In this document: positions 27,745 to 36,876 of the stretch, in pieces
How the letters are laid out: the number at the start of each line of letters is the position of its first letter
Position numbering within the stretch: the first letter of the stretch is position 1
From: Planctobacterium marinum
GTDB taxonomy: Bacteria > Pseudomonadota > Gammaproteobacteria > Enterobacterales > Alteromonadaceae
DNA: 64,000 bases
Assembly (NCBI RefSeq): GCF_020687805.1
Contig: NZ_JAJEWQ010000002.1
Coordinates: forward strand, 561,300-625,299
Direction: 5' to 3'
The notes under the pieces: model-generated
Seen by the model: only the letters and a program-made list of their open reading frames with translations
What the model was told of the DNA's origin: nothing
Databases searched by the model: none
Position numbers and translations under genes: made by a program

Positions 27745-27781
27745 CACATTAAAAACCGATTGCCTGTCGGTTTTTAATGTG
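27745..27781. promoter_or_regulatory. Perfect 15-bp inverted repeat in the blaI/DUF3147 divergent promoter; candidate repressor operator
   Basis: CACATTAAAAACCGA (27745-27759) is mirrored by TCGGTTTTTAATGTG (27767-27781) around a 7-base centre. It lies between two start codons that point away from each other, where a terminator has no obvious job, so an operator is the better reading. The core AAAAACCGA-N7-TCGGTTTTT recurs with identical spacing at 29229-29253, at the start of the efflux operon. BlaI/MecI-family repressors bind such dyads. It could alternatively act as a terminator or attenuator. Confidence 0.55.
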
Positions 27782-27817
27782 GCAATATTACCAACGAATT
27801 TTTAAGAGTAACGTTTT

Positions 27818-28201
27818 ATGCAGTTAGGTGAACTGGAAAAGTTAGTGCTTCAACATTTCTGGAATGTGAAAGAAGCGGATGCAAAGCAAGTACATAAAGT
27901 ACTGGGGCTAGCTCGTGGTAATTCTTTAAATACCATCCAAAGCACGCTTGATAGATTATTTAAAAAAGAGCTGCTTAACCGCACTAAACAAGGCCATGCC
28001 TACTGCTATTCAGCTAGAGTAGATAGAGAGGGTTTAATTGCTCAGCTTATTTCAAATGTGACCAGTGACTTTGTTGAAAATGGTGAAAATAGCTTAATTG
28101 CAGCGTTCAGTTCAGCGTCAGCACAGCTTAATGACGAACAACTTGATACTCTTGAGCAACTGATTGAAAGACAACGCAAAATCAGAAAGGGAAAGTCTTA
28201 A
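27818..28201 (+). CDS. BlaI/MecI-family transcriptional repressor
   Basis: A 127-residue protein. The winged helix-turn-helix is clear: GELEKLVLQHFW at the start, then VHKVLGLARGNSLNTIQSTLDRLFKKELL and the wing NRTKQGHAYCYSA, as in BlaI, MecI and CopY. The C-terminal helix (DEQLDTLEQLIERQR) is the dimerisation region, which is cleaved by the partner protease in classical systems. It is followed after 2 bases by an M56 peptidase gene. Given the downstream RND operon, it probably controls metal efflux rather than a beta-lactamase. Confidence 0.88.
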   Translation: MQLGELEKLVLQHFWNVKEADAKQVHKVLGLARGNSLNTIQSTLDRLFKKELLNRTKQGHAYCYSARVDREGLIAQLISNVTSDFVENGENSLIAAFSSASAQLNDEQLDTLEQLIERQRKIRKGKS

Positions 28202-28203
28202 CT

Positions 28204-29184
28204 ATGTTGGTTGGAGATATAGCAATTGCGTTAAATTTACTCAGTGTTGCAGTGCTTGCATTTGGGATCGGTATTGCTAGTGTTGCTGTTGTATCTCGTT
28301 TTGTTCTATCCAACCTCAAAAAAACTCATTTTAGCACTCAAATATTTTTATTATGGTCGCTGGTTAGTGCCCCTTGGTGGATAGCTATTTTCTGTATCGG
28401 CTATTTCTCGCCATACAAAATTAGTTTTGTTAATTCAACGTGGTTCGAGGAATTCGCTCACTGGCATCATATCTATATTTTTAGTTTTTCTAGTTGGCAT
28501 TCTATAACACTATTTTTAGCTACAATTTATTTAGTTTGGCGCGTAATTAAGACAATCTTTGATAGAACCAAACAGTCCGTCGCATTATCGAATTTGCTAA
28601 GCTTTACTCATGCACAAAACGCTATAACGACTAATGGAAATCAATACTTATTGATGCCAGTTAAAATTCCAGTCGCATTTACCACAGGGTTCTTATCACC
28701 CAAGATCTACGTATCCACGGGGCTACAACGTCAAATTAACGATGAACAACTCAATATCATTGTTAATCATGAACTAGCCCATGTAACGGCAAGAGATCCC
28801 TTATTCAAAGTACTATTTACAGCACTTGCCAGCTTCTATCCATCACGTATAAAACAAACTTTAATCGAGCAATATGTATTATTAACAGAGAAAATAGCAG
28901 ACTATGAGGTCACTAAAGAGTATGACAACCTAGATGTCGCACAGACATTAATTGATGTCGCTAGGCTTCAAAAAGCACTTCCTACTGATTACGATCAGGC
29001 GTCTGTTAGCTACTTCGGACATGATCACACGAGTCTTCGTGTTGAGCGGTTATTAAATCCAATAAATAAACCGTCACTTTCTACTATCATCGTAGCACTA
29101 GCATTATTGGCAACTATGCCAGTACTAGCGGCATCCACTGTCGATAGTTTTCATCATATTATTGAAACTTTTTTCATCCATTAA
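28204..29184 (+). CDS. M56-family membrane metallopeptidase (BlaR1/MecR1-like, without sensor domain)
   Basis: A 326-residue membrane protein. Membrane segments lie at about 7-34, 43-67 and 92-114. The zinc site is HELAH (189-193), with a second-ligand region EKIADYEV (Glu229, Asp233), and a last membrane helix is at about 292-311. The C-terminus stops there with a short His-containing tail (SFHHIIETFFIH); the penicillin-binding sensor domain of BlaR1 (some 250 residues) is absent. It should cleave or inactivate the BlaI-type partner on an unknown signal, perhaps metal. It is 13 bases ahead of the efflux operon. Confidence 0.82.
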   Translation: MLVGDIAIALNLLSVAVLAFGIGIASVAVVSRFVLSNLKKTHFSTQIFLLWSLVSAPWWIAIFCIGYFSPYKISFVNSTWFEEFAHWHHIYIFSFSSWHSITLFLATIYLVWRVIKTIFDRTKQSVALSNLLSFTHAQNAITTNGNQYLLMPVKIPVAFTTGFLSPKIYVSTGLQRQINDEQLNIIVNHELAHVTARDPLFKVLFTALASFYPSRIKQTLIEQYVLLTEKIADYEVTKEYDNLDVAQTLIDVARLQKALPTDYDQASVSYFGHDHTSLRVERLLNPINKPSLSTIIVALALLATMPVLAASTVDSFHHIIETFFIH

Positions 29185-29197
29185 TTAAGGATAGGGA

Positions 29198-30523
29198 ATG
29201 AGATTTAACCTTTATAAAAGCAACGAAAAAAAACCGATAGGCTATCGGTTTTTTGTTCTTGGTTTGGCCGTAACAACAGGGCTTGGTTTAACAATGCCTA
29301 CTCCCTCTTGGGCTAATTCGCAAACCCAGCAGCAAATACAGTCATCACATCAGATTATTAATCTGAGCAAAGCTGTGACCATGACCCTAGAAAGTCATCC
29401 TGAATTAAAAGCGCTGGTAGCTAAAGAAGCTGTGTGGCAAGGCAATATTGAGCAAGCTGCCATTGGAGAGCGCCCTCAAATAGGTCTAATGATTGAGGAT
29501 GCGTTAGGGACAGGTGAGCATAGTGCATTAAAAAGTATGCAATCAACGCTTACATACTCTTGGCTCCTTCAACAAGAGCAAATTGAAGGCAGAGTAAATG
29601 CGGCAAAAAGCCAAGCAAGTGCAGTACATCTAGAACAGAAAATAAAAGCACTCGATTTATCTGCGATTGTTGCCAAGCTGTTTGTTGAAATCTTGATACA
29701 GCAAGAGCGTTTAAAACTTAATAAATTAGCGGTGTCTCAAGCACAGGAAGTGGTTGACGCAATCGATAAAAGAGTAAAAGCTGGCAAAAGTTCTAATGTT
29801 GAAATGAGGTTGGCTCAAGCTGAGCTGGTTCGAAGAAATCTAGCGGTTGAAGATTTAGAGTACGAATTAAAAGCCAGTCATTATCAACTGTCATCCCTAT
29901 GGGGTAAGCCTCAGGCAGAGCTTAAGTTAACAGGTAACTTAATGCTTAAACCGGAAATACCCTCAGTAGAAGGCCAGCTAACCAAACTTAAGCAAATCCC
30001 GCAAATACAACAGTTTGTTAATGAACAACGAATCGCCCAGTCTCAAATGGAACTTGCACGTATTGAAGCAAAACCTCAGTGGCAATTTACTGCGGGATTA
30101 AGGCGATACGAAACGACCGATGATTTTGGTTTAGTGGCGGGTATCTCTATTCCTTGGGGAAGTGAAAATAGAAATGCAGGAACAATAGCTGCCTTACGTG
30201 CAAAGCAAGATGTGCTGGCAAGTCAGCAACAAGCCTTAATGCAGAAACTGGATGCACAGCTATATGTGCTACTACAAGAAATGGCGTATTCCCACCATGT
30301 CATTGAAACAATTCAAGCACAAATTATTCCCGAACTAGAAACCGCATTGAAGGAAGCAAGTCAGGCATTTGATATCGGAAAGCTGAGCTACAACCAGTGG
30401 AGTGATATCCGTAGAGAGCTACTTAGTGCCCAAAATCAGTTACTTGATGCTTATCAATCTTTGCACTTACAACATATTGAAATTCAACGTCTAACTGGCG
30501 TGTCCGTTAGTGATAGCGAGTAG
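29198..30523 (+). CDS. czcC: TolC-family outer-membrane channel of an HME efflux system (CzcC-like)
   Basis: A 441-residue protein with an N-terminal export signal (hydrophobic core FFVLGLAVTTGLGL, cleavage near SWANS). Two repeats of long coiled-coil helices with TolC-type features follow (EQAAIGERPQIGL; RIEAKPQWQFTAGLRRY). It forms the outer-membrane duct for the adaptor and pump encoded next. The start has GGATAGGG upstream. The first 20 codons contain a perfect 13-bp palindrome (29228-29254), which may control expression of the operon. It ends 16 bases before the adaptor start. Confidence 0.85.
   Translation: MRFNLYKSNEKKPIGYRFFVLGLAVTTGLGLTMPTPSWANSQTQQQIQSSHQIINLSKAVTMTLESHPELKALVAKEAVWQGNIEQAAIGERPQIGLMIEDALGTGEHSALKSMQSTLTYSWLLQQEQIEGRVNAAKSQASAVHLEQKIKALDLSAIVAKLFVEILIQQERLKLNKLAVSQAQEVVDAIDKRVKAGKSSNVEMRLAQAELVRRNLAVEDLEYELKASHYQLSSLWGKPQAELKLTGNLMLKPEIPSVEGQLTKLKQIPQIQQFVNEQRIAQSQMELARIEAKPQWQFTAGLRRYETTDDFGLVAGISIPWGSENRNAGTIAALRAKQDVLASQQQALMQKLDAQLYVLLQEMAYSHHVIETIQAQIIPELETALKEASQAFDIGKLSYNQWSDIRRELLSAQNQLLDAYQSLHLQHIEIQRLTGVSVSDSE
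29228..29254 (+). promoter_or_regulatory. Perfect palindrome at the 5' end of the czc-like operon; operator or attenuator
   Basis: AAAAAACCGATAG (29228-29240) is mirrored by CTATCGGTTTTTT (29242-29254) around one base. Inside it, AAAAACCGA-N7-TCGGTTTTT is the same core and spacing as at 27751-27775 in the blaI promoter. It lies about 30 bases inside the first structural gene. Either the BlaI-type protein binds both, blocking initiation at one and elongation at the other, or the stem with its T run acts as an attenuating terminator for transcripts from upstream. Confidence 0.5.
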
Positions 30524-30539
30524 AACAGTGAGCAATCTT

Positions 30540-31772
30540 ATGAAAAATAAAAATATTCTGTCGTCATTGAGCTTGGCGATTATTATCGCATTAACAGGTG
30601 TCGCTGCACCTAATGCTGTTGCGGCATCAACACCTGCGGCTGAACAAGCTGAACCAGAGAAAGGTCCACACCGTGGCCGCATGTTACGAGATGGTGACTT
30701 TGCCATTGAACTATCTATTTTTGAAACAGGTGTACCGCCAGAGTTTCGCGTTTGGGCGACTAATGACGGACAGCCTATCGATCCACAGAAAGTCGATTTA
30801 AACGTAAAATTAATTCGTCTAGGCGATGGCACTGATGATATTAACTTTAATGTCCAAGGTGACTTTCTTCGTGGTGATATGGTGATTTATGAGCCTCACT
30901 CTTTTGTTGTAGCCATTGAAGCCACTTATCAGGGAAAAAAATACAACTGGCGATATGACAACTTCGAAGGTCGCACCACGATTGAGCAGGCAGTTGCCGA
31001 TGCAATGGAAATCAACACTGAAATTGCAGGCCCAGCAACCATTCATCAAACCATACCCGCTTATGGCAAATTAAGTTTACCTGTGGATGCTAAGCGAAAC
31101 ATTGCAGCCCGTTTTGACGGTGAAATCACCAAGTTGCATGTCAATTACAGTGAAACCGTTAAAAAAGGCCAAACGCTATTCACTGTAGAAAGTAATGAAA
31201 GTCTTAAACCCTACGTTATCAAAGCACCAGTTAGCGGTGTCGTTACTCAGTTATTTGCAAACGCGGGTGAGCAAACAGGTGGTAGAACCTTACTGACCAT
31301 TACCAATTTCACTCGCCATATCGCCAAATTAGCGGTTTATCCTTCGGACTATGCCAAGGTGAAACTGGAAACGCCAGTAACGCTAAACGTTGAAGGTCAT
31401 GAGGAAAGCTTTGCAGGTAAGGTGACATTTATTGAGCCTAGCGTAAGAGATGATCAGGCAAGAATAGTTTGGGTCGAATTAGCTGATGGTCACTTTTCTG
31501 AAGGAAGTTTTGTAAAAGCTGACATAGAAGTTGCCACTATTGACGTGCCACTGGCTGTAAAACGTGTTGGCTTGCAAGGCTTTAGAGACTTTACTGTCGT
31601 TTACGCCAAAGTGGGTGAGCAGTATGAAGTTCGTATGCTTGAGCTGGGTCGAGCAGGAGGCGAATGGATTGAAGTATTAGGTGGCTTAAAAGTAGGAACG
31701 GAATACGTGACTGACAATAGCTATATCTTAAAAGCCGACATTGAAAAGTCTGGCGCGTCACACGATCACTAG
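30540..31772 (+). CDS. czcB: RND efflux periplasmic adaptor (CzcB-like)
   Basis: A 410-residue adaptor with signal peptide (MKNKNILSSLSLAIIIALTG). After a non-conserved beta domain that begins KGPHRGRMLRDGDFAIELSIFE, common in adaptors of HME pumps, comes the lipoyl/hairpin part (VNYSETVKKGQTLFTVES, then IKAPVSGVVTQLFANAGEQ) and a barrel with HIAKLAVYPSDYAKV. The start at 30540 is preferred to an upstream GTG because it gives a clean signal peptide. It ends SGASHDH and is 10 bases before the pump gene. Confidence 0.86.
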   Translation: MKNKNILSSLSLAIIIALTGVAAPNAVAASTPAAEQAEPEKGPHRGRMLRDGDFAIELSIFETGVPPEFRVWATNDGQPIDPQKVDLNVKLIRLGDGTDDINFNVQGDFLRGDMVIYEPHSFVVAIEATYQGKKYNWRYDNFEGRTTIEQAVADAMEINTEIAGPATIHQTIPAYGKLSLPVDAKRNIAARFDGEITKLHVNYSETVKKGQTLFTVESNESLKPYVIKAPVSGVVTQLFANAGEQTGGRTLLTITNFTRHIAKLAVYPSDYAKVKLETPVTLNVEGHEESFAGKVTFIEPSVRDDQARIVWVELADGHFSEGSFVKADIEVATIDVPLAVKRVGLQGFRDFTVVYAKVGEQYEVRMLELGRAGGEWIEVLGGLKVGTEYVTDNSYILKADIEKSGASHDH

Positions 31773-31782
31773 GAGCGTAACA

Positions 31783-34700
31783 ATGTTGGAGTCAATTTTA
31801 CGCTTTTCAATAAAGCGCAAATTCCTTGTGATGGTGATGGTGTTAGCTGTGTCAGGTCTGGGAATTTGGAATTTTACCAAACTACCGATTGATGCAGTGC
31901 CCGATATCACCAATGTGCAAGTCATGATCAATACCGAAGCGGCTGGTTTTACTCCGTTAGAAGTTGAGCAAAGGGTAACCTTTCCGTTAGAAACTGCGTT
32001 GTCGGGTTTACCGGGGTTAACCTATACCCGCTCAGTTTCTCGTTATGGCCTATCTCAAGTGGTTGCAATATTCAGTGATGATACTGATGTCTATTTTGCT
32101 CGTCAGCTTGTTAATGAGCGTTTATCAGCGGCACGCGCTGAATTACCGCAGGGCTTAGAGCCTCAACTTGGGCCAATTGCTACAGGTCTAGGTGAAATAT
32201 TTATGTTTACCGTTGATGCTGAGCCTGATGCGACACATGTTGATGGCACGCCTATTACACCAATGGATTTACGAACCGTACATGACTGGACCATAAGACC
32301 ACAATTAATGCGAGTGCCGGGTGTAGTAGAAGTGAACCCGATAGGCGGATTCGAGCGTGAAATATTAGTCGCTTTCAAACCTGAAAAGTTACTTGCTTTT
32401 GGGCTGTCACAAGCCGAAGTGGTTGATGCAATTTCGAAAAACAATCAAAACCAAGGCGCAGGCTTTATTGAGCAAAATGGCGCACAGTGGCTGTTAAGAC
32501 TACCCGGTCAGGTTGCCGACATGGAATCAATTGGTAATATTCCACTTAAGTCGGTTGATGGTTCATCACTTTACATTAAAGACGTAGCCGATATTGAAAA
32601 TGGCAAAGGGCTAAGAACTGGCGCTGCTACACAAAATGGTCGTGAAGTGGTGATGAGTACGGTATTTATGCTTATTGGCGAAAATAGCCGCACCGTTGCC
32701 CATGCCGTGGGAGAAAAACTCAAAGAAATTAACGCCACTTTACCAGAAGGCATTGTCGCAACCGCTGTTTATGATCGTACTAAATTAGTTGATAAAACCC
32801 TACAAACGGTTCAACTTAACCTGACAGAAGGGGCGGTTCTGGTAATCGTTGTACTCTTTGTCTTGTTAGGGAATTTCCGAGCGGCATTTTTAACGGCCTT
32901 AGTGATCCCTTTTGCTATGTTAATGACAGTGACAGGTATGGTGCAAACTCGCGTGAGTGCAAACCTGATGAGTTTAGGCGCGTTAGATTTTGGTTTGTTA
33001 GTCGATGGAGCCATTATCATCGTAGAAAATTGTCTTCGCAGGCTAAGTCAGGCGGGAAACAATCCTTTGCCATTAAAAGAACGCATGGAATTGGTGTTCG
33101 AAGCAACGAAAGAAGTCATACGCCCAGCGTTATTTGGCGTGTTTATTATCACCGCTGTTTACTTACCAATTTTTGCCTTAGAAGGCGTTGAAGGCAAAAT
33201 GTTCCACCCGATGGCGATCACAGTGGTTATCGCGTTACTTAGCGCTATGGTGTTATCGGTTACCTTTGTACCAGCTATGGTTGCGTTGTTATTTAAAAAG
33301 CCTGTGAAAGAAAAACATAGCCCAATAATTCGTGGTGCTGCTGTTCTTTACAAACCCTCTTTGAACTGGGTATTAAAAGCCCGTTGGTTAGTTGTTGTAG
33401 CCGCAACAGTATTAGTTGGCTTTTCAGGTTATCAGGCAACTAAGTTAGGCAGTGAATTTGCGCCTAATTTGGATGAAGGTGATATTGCCATGCACGCGCT
33501 GCGAATTCCGGGTACGTCACTGTCTCAAGCAATCGCGCTTCAGGAATCTTTAGAAGATAAAATTAAACAAATGCCAGAAGTTGAACGCGTGTTTGCCAAA
33601 ATAGGCACAGCCGATGTTGCAACTGATGCCGTACCGCCAAGTGTTGCAGATAACTTTATTATTCTGAAACCTCGCGAGTTATGGCCTGATCCAGATAAAA
33701 CAAAAGCACAAATCGTAGAAGAATTAGCAGCGCTCGTTGAACCTATTCCGGGAAACCGCTATGAGTTCTTGCAGCCAATACAAATGCGTTTCAACGAATT
33801 ATTAGCTGGGGTCAGAGCTGAGCTTGCGATAAAAGTATTTGGTGATGACTTTGATACCTTGGCTACCTTAGGGGATGAGATTGAAGGTGCAATCACTCAA
33901 GTTGAAGGTGCCGTAGATATACAAGTAGAGCAAACCACTGGGTTGCCGATGCTTAGCCTAGTGCCTAATCGCGAAAAACTGATGCAGTTTGGCATTAACA
34001 TTAGCCAAGTACAGTCGCAAGTGGCAACAGCTATGGGCGGTACAATCGCAGGTAAGTTTTATCGAGGCGATGTGCGCTCAGATATTGTAGTAAGGCTTGC
34101 AGAATCTAAGCGAAATAATATTGATGAACTGCCCTATTTGCCTATTAGACTAGCAGATGGTCATTCAGTACCACTTAAAGAATTGGTTGATATAGAGCTG
34201 ATATCTGGTGCTAACCAAATAAATCGTGAAAATGGTAAGCGTAGAGTTGTTGTGACTGCCAATGTTCGTGGTAGGGACTTAGGTAGTTTTGTTGCAGACA
34301 TCCAAGCAGCCATTAATGAAAATGTTGAAGTACCTTCTGGTTATTGGGTGGAGTTTGGCGGTACTTACCAAAAACTTCAATCCGCTTCAGAGCGCCTAAG
34401 TATTGTTGTACCAGTTACTTTAATCATGATCGTTGGTTTATTAATCCTCGCGCTTAACTCATTTAAAGATGCCATGATCATCTTTACGGGGGTTCCGCTC
34501 GCATTAACAGGTGGTATTGCTGCCCTGTTATTACGTGATATTCCGTTCTCAATTTCGGCAGCGGTTGGCTTTATTGCTTTATCAGGTATCGCCATTCTTA
34601 ATGGCCTAGTTATGGTGTCGTTCATTAGAGAGTTACGTAAAGGTGGAATGGAGCTTAATAAAGCTATATATGATGGAGCTTTAACTCGTCTTCGACCAGT

Positions 34701-34926
34701 GCTAACTACGGCATTAGTCGCATCATTAGGGTTTATTCCAATGGCTTTAAACACGGGCATTGGCTCAGAAGTTCAGCGGCCTCTAGCGACAGTGGTCATT
34801 GGTGGCATTATTTCCTCAACGATTTTGACCCTGTTTGTCATCCCCGCCTTATACAGAATTTTACATAAAGAAAAGGAGTCTATTTTGACTGATGTTGAAG
34901 TATTGGAGTCGCAAGATGCCAAATAA
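31783..34926 (+). CDS. czcA: HME-family RND metal efflux pump (CzcA-like, Co/Zn/Cd type)
   Basis: A 1047-residue inner-membrane pump with the usual twelve helices and two large periplasmic loops. The helix 4 proton-relay motif reads LDFGLLVDGAIIIVEN, which in the HME classification matches divalent-cation pumps (CzcA, NccA type) and not the copper type. The three methionines of CusA are absent: the equivalent positions read GDIAMHAL, PSVADNF and FNELLAG. Substrate is therefore inferred as Co2+, Zn2+, Cd2+ or Ni2+. The start at 31783 has AGGAG upstream. Confidence 0.87.
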   Translation: MLESILRFSIKRKFLVMVMVLAVSGLGIWNFTKLPIDAVPDITNVQVMINTEAAGFTPLEVEQRVTFPLETALSGLPGLTYTRSVSRYGLSQVVAIFSDDTDVYFARQLVNERLSAARAELPQGLEPQLGPIATGLGEIFMFTVDAEPDATHVDGTPITPMDLRTVHDWTIRPQLMRVPGVVEVNPIGGFEREILVAFKPEKLLAFGLSQAEVVDAISKNNQNQGAGFIEQNGAQWLLRLPGQVADMESIGNIPLKSVDGSSLYIKDVADIENGKGLRTGAATQNGREVVMSTVFMLIGENSRTVAHAVGEKLKEINATLPEGIVATAVYDRTKLVDKTLQTVQLNLTEGAVLVIVVLFVLLGNFRAAFLTALVIPFAMLMTVTGMVQTRVSANLMSLGALDFGLLVDGAIIIVENCLRRLSQAGNNPLPLKERMELVFEATKEVIRPALFGVFIITAVYLPIFALEGVEGKMFHPMAITVVIALLSAMVLSVTFVPAMVALLFKKPVKEKHSPIIRGAAVLYKPSLNWVLKARWLVVVAATVLVGFSGYQATKLGSEFAPNLDEGDIAMHALRIPGTSLSQAIALQESLEDKIKQMPEVERVFAKIGTADVATDAVPPSVADNFIILKPRELWPDPDKTKAQIVEELAALVEPIPGNRYEFLQPIQMRFNELLAGVRAELAIKVFGDDFDTLATLGDEIEGAITQVEGAVDIQVEQTTGLPMLSLVPNREKLMQFGINISQVQSQVATAMGGTIAGKFYRGDVRSDIVVRLAESKRNNIDELPYLPIRLADGHSVPLKELVDIELISGANQINRENGKRRVVVTANVRGRDLGSFVADIQAAINENVEVPSGYWVEFGGTYQKLQSASERLSIVVPVTLIMIVGLLILALNSFKDAMIIFTGVPLALTGGIAALLLRDIPFSISAAVGFIALSGIAILNGLVMVSFIRELRKGGMELNKAIYDGALTRLRPVLTTALVASLGFIPMALNTGIGSEVQRPLATVVIGGIISSTILTLFVIPALYRILHKEKESILTDVEVLESQDAK

Positions 34927-35611
34927 CATCATTAAAGCATTAACCTATTTAGCAATCGCGTTGCTGGCAGTTGTTAGCGTAGAGGCTTTTGCTCATGGTG
35001 TTGATGATACAACCAGAGCATTTTTAGAGCAAAATACAGGTGTTCAGTTTATTCCGTTTTTATACATAGGCGCTAAGCATATGATGACGGGCTATGACCA
35101 CTTGCTGTTTTTAGTCGGTGTTATCTTCTTCTTGTATCGTAGCCGTGACGTACTGTTGTACGTCACCATGTTTACTATTGGGCATAGTACAACCCTGTTA
35201 TTTGGTGTGTTAAGTGACATACAGGTCAACGCTTATTTAATTGATGCCATTATCGGTTTTTCCGTAATTTATAAGGGATTCGATAACTTGGGCGGCTTTA
35301 AGCGTTGCTTTAACTGGCAACCCAGTACTCAATGGGCTGTACTGATTTTTGGTCTGTTTCATGGTTTCGGTTTAGCGACCAAATTACAAGAATTTAACCT
35401 TCCAGAAAATGGTCTAGTGACCAATTTAGTTGCGTTCAATATAGGAGTCGAGCTTGGTCAATTTGCCGCTTTAGCGCTTATTTTAATTTTGATAAACGCT
35501 TGGCGAAAGTGGCCTTCATTCCAACGTTTTTCAACAGTAACCAATACCGCGCTAATGAGTGCAGGTGTGATGCTTATGGGCTTGCAGCTCACAGGTTATT
35601 TCACCCTTTAA
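34916..35611 (+). CDS. HupE/UreJ-family membrane protein
   Basis: A 231-residue protein with a signal-like first helix ending VEAFAHGVDD and six to seven membrane helices. The motif HMMTGYDHLLFLVGVIFFL and the following TIGHSTTLL and LFHGFGLATKL are HupE/UreJ signatures, with the His and Asp that coordinate Ni2+ or Co2+ in that family. It overlaps the end of the pump gene by 11 bases, so it is in the operon. In metal-export operons such a protein may move or sense the same ion, but the direction of transport is unknown. The start at 34916 has GGAG upstream. Confidence 0.78.
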   Translation: MPNNIIKALTYLAIALLAVVSVEAFAHGVDDTTRAFLEQNTGVQFIPFLYIGAKHMMTGYDHLLFLVGVIFFLYRSRDVLLYVTMFTIGHSTTLLFGVLSDIQVNAYLIDAIIGFSVIYKGFDNLGGFKRCFNWQPSTQWAVLIFGLFHGFGLATKLQEFNLPENGLVTNLVAFNIGVELGQFAALALILILINAWRKWPSFQRFSTVTNTALMSAGVMLMGLQLTGYFTL

Positions 35612-35650
35612 TCAAACTAGATAAATACAGAACATAGAAAAGAGAATTTT

Positions 35651-36175
35651 ATGCAACATACAGTTAGTACAAAAACACTCATTAAGGCAAGCATTTCAGC
35701 AGTCGTTGTCGCAGCCATTGTGCTTATTACATTAATATTACCAGCCGAGTACAACATCGATCCTACAGGCATTGGCGGCAAGCTAGGGTTAACTGCGCTA
35801 GCACACGCTGCTGAAGCAGAGAAAACGCCAATAGAGGCGACTAAAGGCACTGATGACTTTCAAACGATAGAATTGACCGTCCCTGCGGGACGCGGCATAG
35901 AATATAAATTCTATATGAAGCAACATGACAAAATGACTTATGAATGGTTAACCGATGGTGCTCCATTGTATTTCGATTTACATGGTGAACCAGAAGGCGA
36001 CACAACGGGATATTTTGAAAGCTATGTTATTGCCACTTCAGATGAAATGAAAGGTAGCTACACCACACCATTCGCAGGCTCTCATGGTTGGTATTGGAAA
36101 AACAATTCAGATAAGCCTGTTTCAATTCAGCTATTGGTTAAAGGCCAATATGAAGTGATTGGCCTTAAACAATAA
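35651..36175 (+). CDS. Membrane-anchored periplasmic accessory protein of the metal efflux operon
   Basis: A 174-residue protein. One membrane helix (about 12-32) is followed by a short linker (HAAEAEKTPIEATKG) and a beta-rich domain with many aromatic residues and an IELTVPAGRGIEYKFYMKQ strand, then AGSHGWYWKNNS. It looks like a cupredoxin-like or immunoglobulin-like sandwich exposed to the periplasm. Homologues accompany HME-RND operons with HupE-like genes and are annotated only as transmembrane anchor proteins. The function is unknown. It is 39 bases after the HupE-like gene. Confidence 0.68.
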   Translation: MQHTVSTKTLIKASISAVVVAAIVLITLILPAEYNIDPTGIGGKLGLTALAHAAEAEKTPIEATKGTDDFQTIELTVPAGRGIEYKFYMKQHDKMTYEWLTDGAPLYFDLHGEPEGDTTGYFESYVIATSDEMKGSYTTPFAGSHGWYWKNNSDKPVSIQLLVKGQYEVIGLKQ

Positions 36176-36216
36176 GTAATACAACGTAACTCATTTCACA
36201 ATAAACGGAGATTAAT

Positions 36217-36549
36217 ATGAACAAACTATTATCAATTATTACGCTTTGCGGTGCCTTGCTAACTAGTAATGTACAGGCACATGGAGATCATGGTGTCATC
36301 AGCGGTCAGAAAGCTGTTAGCATCGCTGCAACACATATTCAAAAGATGACGTTTAAAGACGCTGGTTTTGAAGTCGGTAAGTTAGATGAGTCATGGAAAA
36401 ATATTGATAAGTCGCAACTTTCGATTGCTAGCGTTGAAGACAATTTCTATGTAGTTAGTGCATCTAACTCTACAACTGAAAGGAAACTATATTTCCAAGT
36501 CATTAAAAATGGTCAGGTCAAGGCAGTTAAATATATAAATGAATTTTAA
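36217..36549 (+). CDS. DUF6488-type small periplasmic protein
   Basis: A 110-residue protein with a signal peptide (MNKLLSIITLCGALLTSNVQA) cleaved just before HGDHG, which leaves an N-terminal histidine cluster (possible metal ligands). The mature part, ISGQKAVSIAATHIQKMTFKD..., forms a PepSY-like alpha-beta unit. Such proteins close HME-RND operons of this arrangement. AACGGAG lies upstream of the ATG. It is the last gene of the czc-like operon. Confidence 0.7.
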   Translation: MNKLLSIITLCGALLTSNVQAHGDHGVISGQKAVSIAATHIQKMTFKDAGFEVGKLDESWKNIDKSQLSIASVEDNFYVVSASNSTTERKLYFQVIKNGQVKAVKYINEF

Positions 36550-36876
36550 TTTTATTAGTATCAATTTGCTTTATTGTATTTGTTAAGAGCCATCGTTAGT
36601 GGGTGTTTCTTCATTAAATATTATCGCTTTTTCTCCTTCGATTTGTGAAGGTGCGTACGTTAAATGTCCACTATTTCCTAATGCATTTAAAATGAGACTA
36701 GTATTTGGTTTTCAGCTGCTAGATTAAAAGAACGGTATGTTAAGGTTTTTTGAGTTATTCGCTAGAATACCATAATAATTTTAAATGATTGCATCGGGAG
36801 GTTGAATTGAAGGGAACGTCTAACTTAACTATCGATTTAGCTAAATAAAAGCATTTAACCCTATTGGGAAAAGCTT
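36550..36876. other. Gene-free stretch between the czc-like operon and the DUF1232 gene
   Basis: 327 AT-rich bases between the ends of two convergent genes. I find no convincing open frame, tRNA or clear terminator for the plus-strand operon. A short frame from TTG with GGGAGG upstream near 36797 runs only 14 codons. It may be a scar between two cargo modules. Confidence 0.4.

Noticed and set aside
28204-29184. Beta-lactam sensing BlaR1 and a beta-lactamase operon
   Set aside because: The penicillin-binding sensor domain is absent and the downstream genes are metal efflux, not beta-lactamase.
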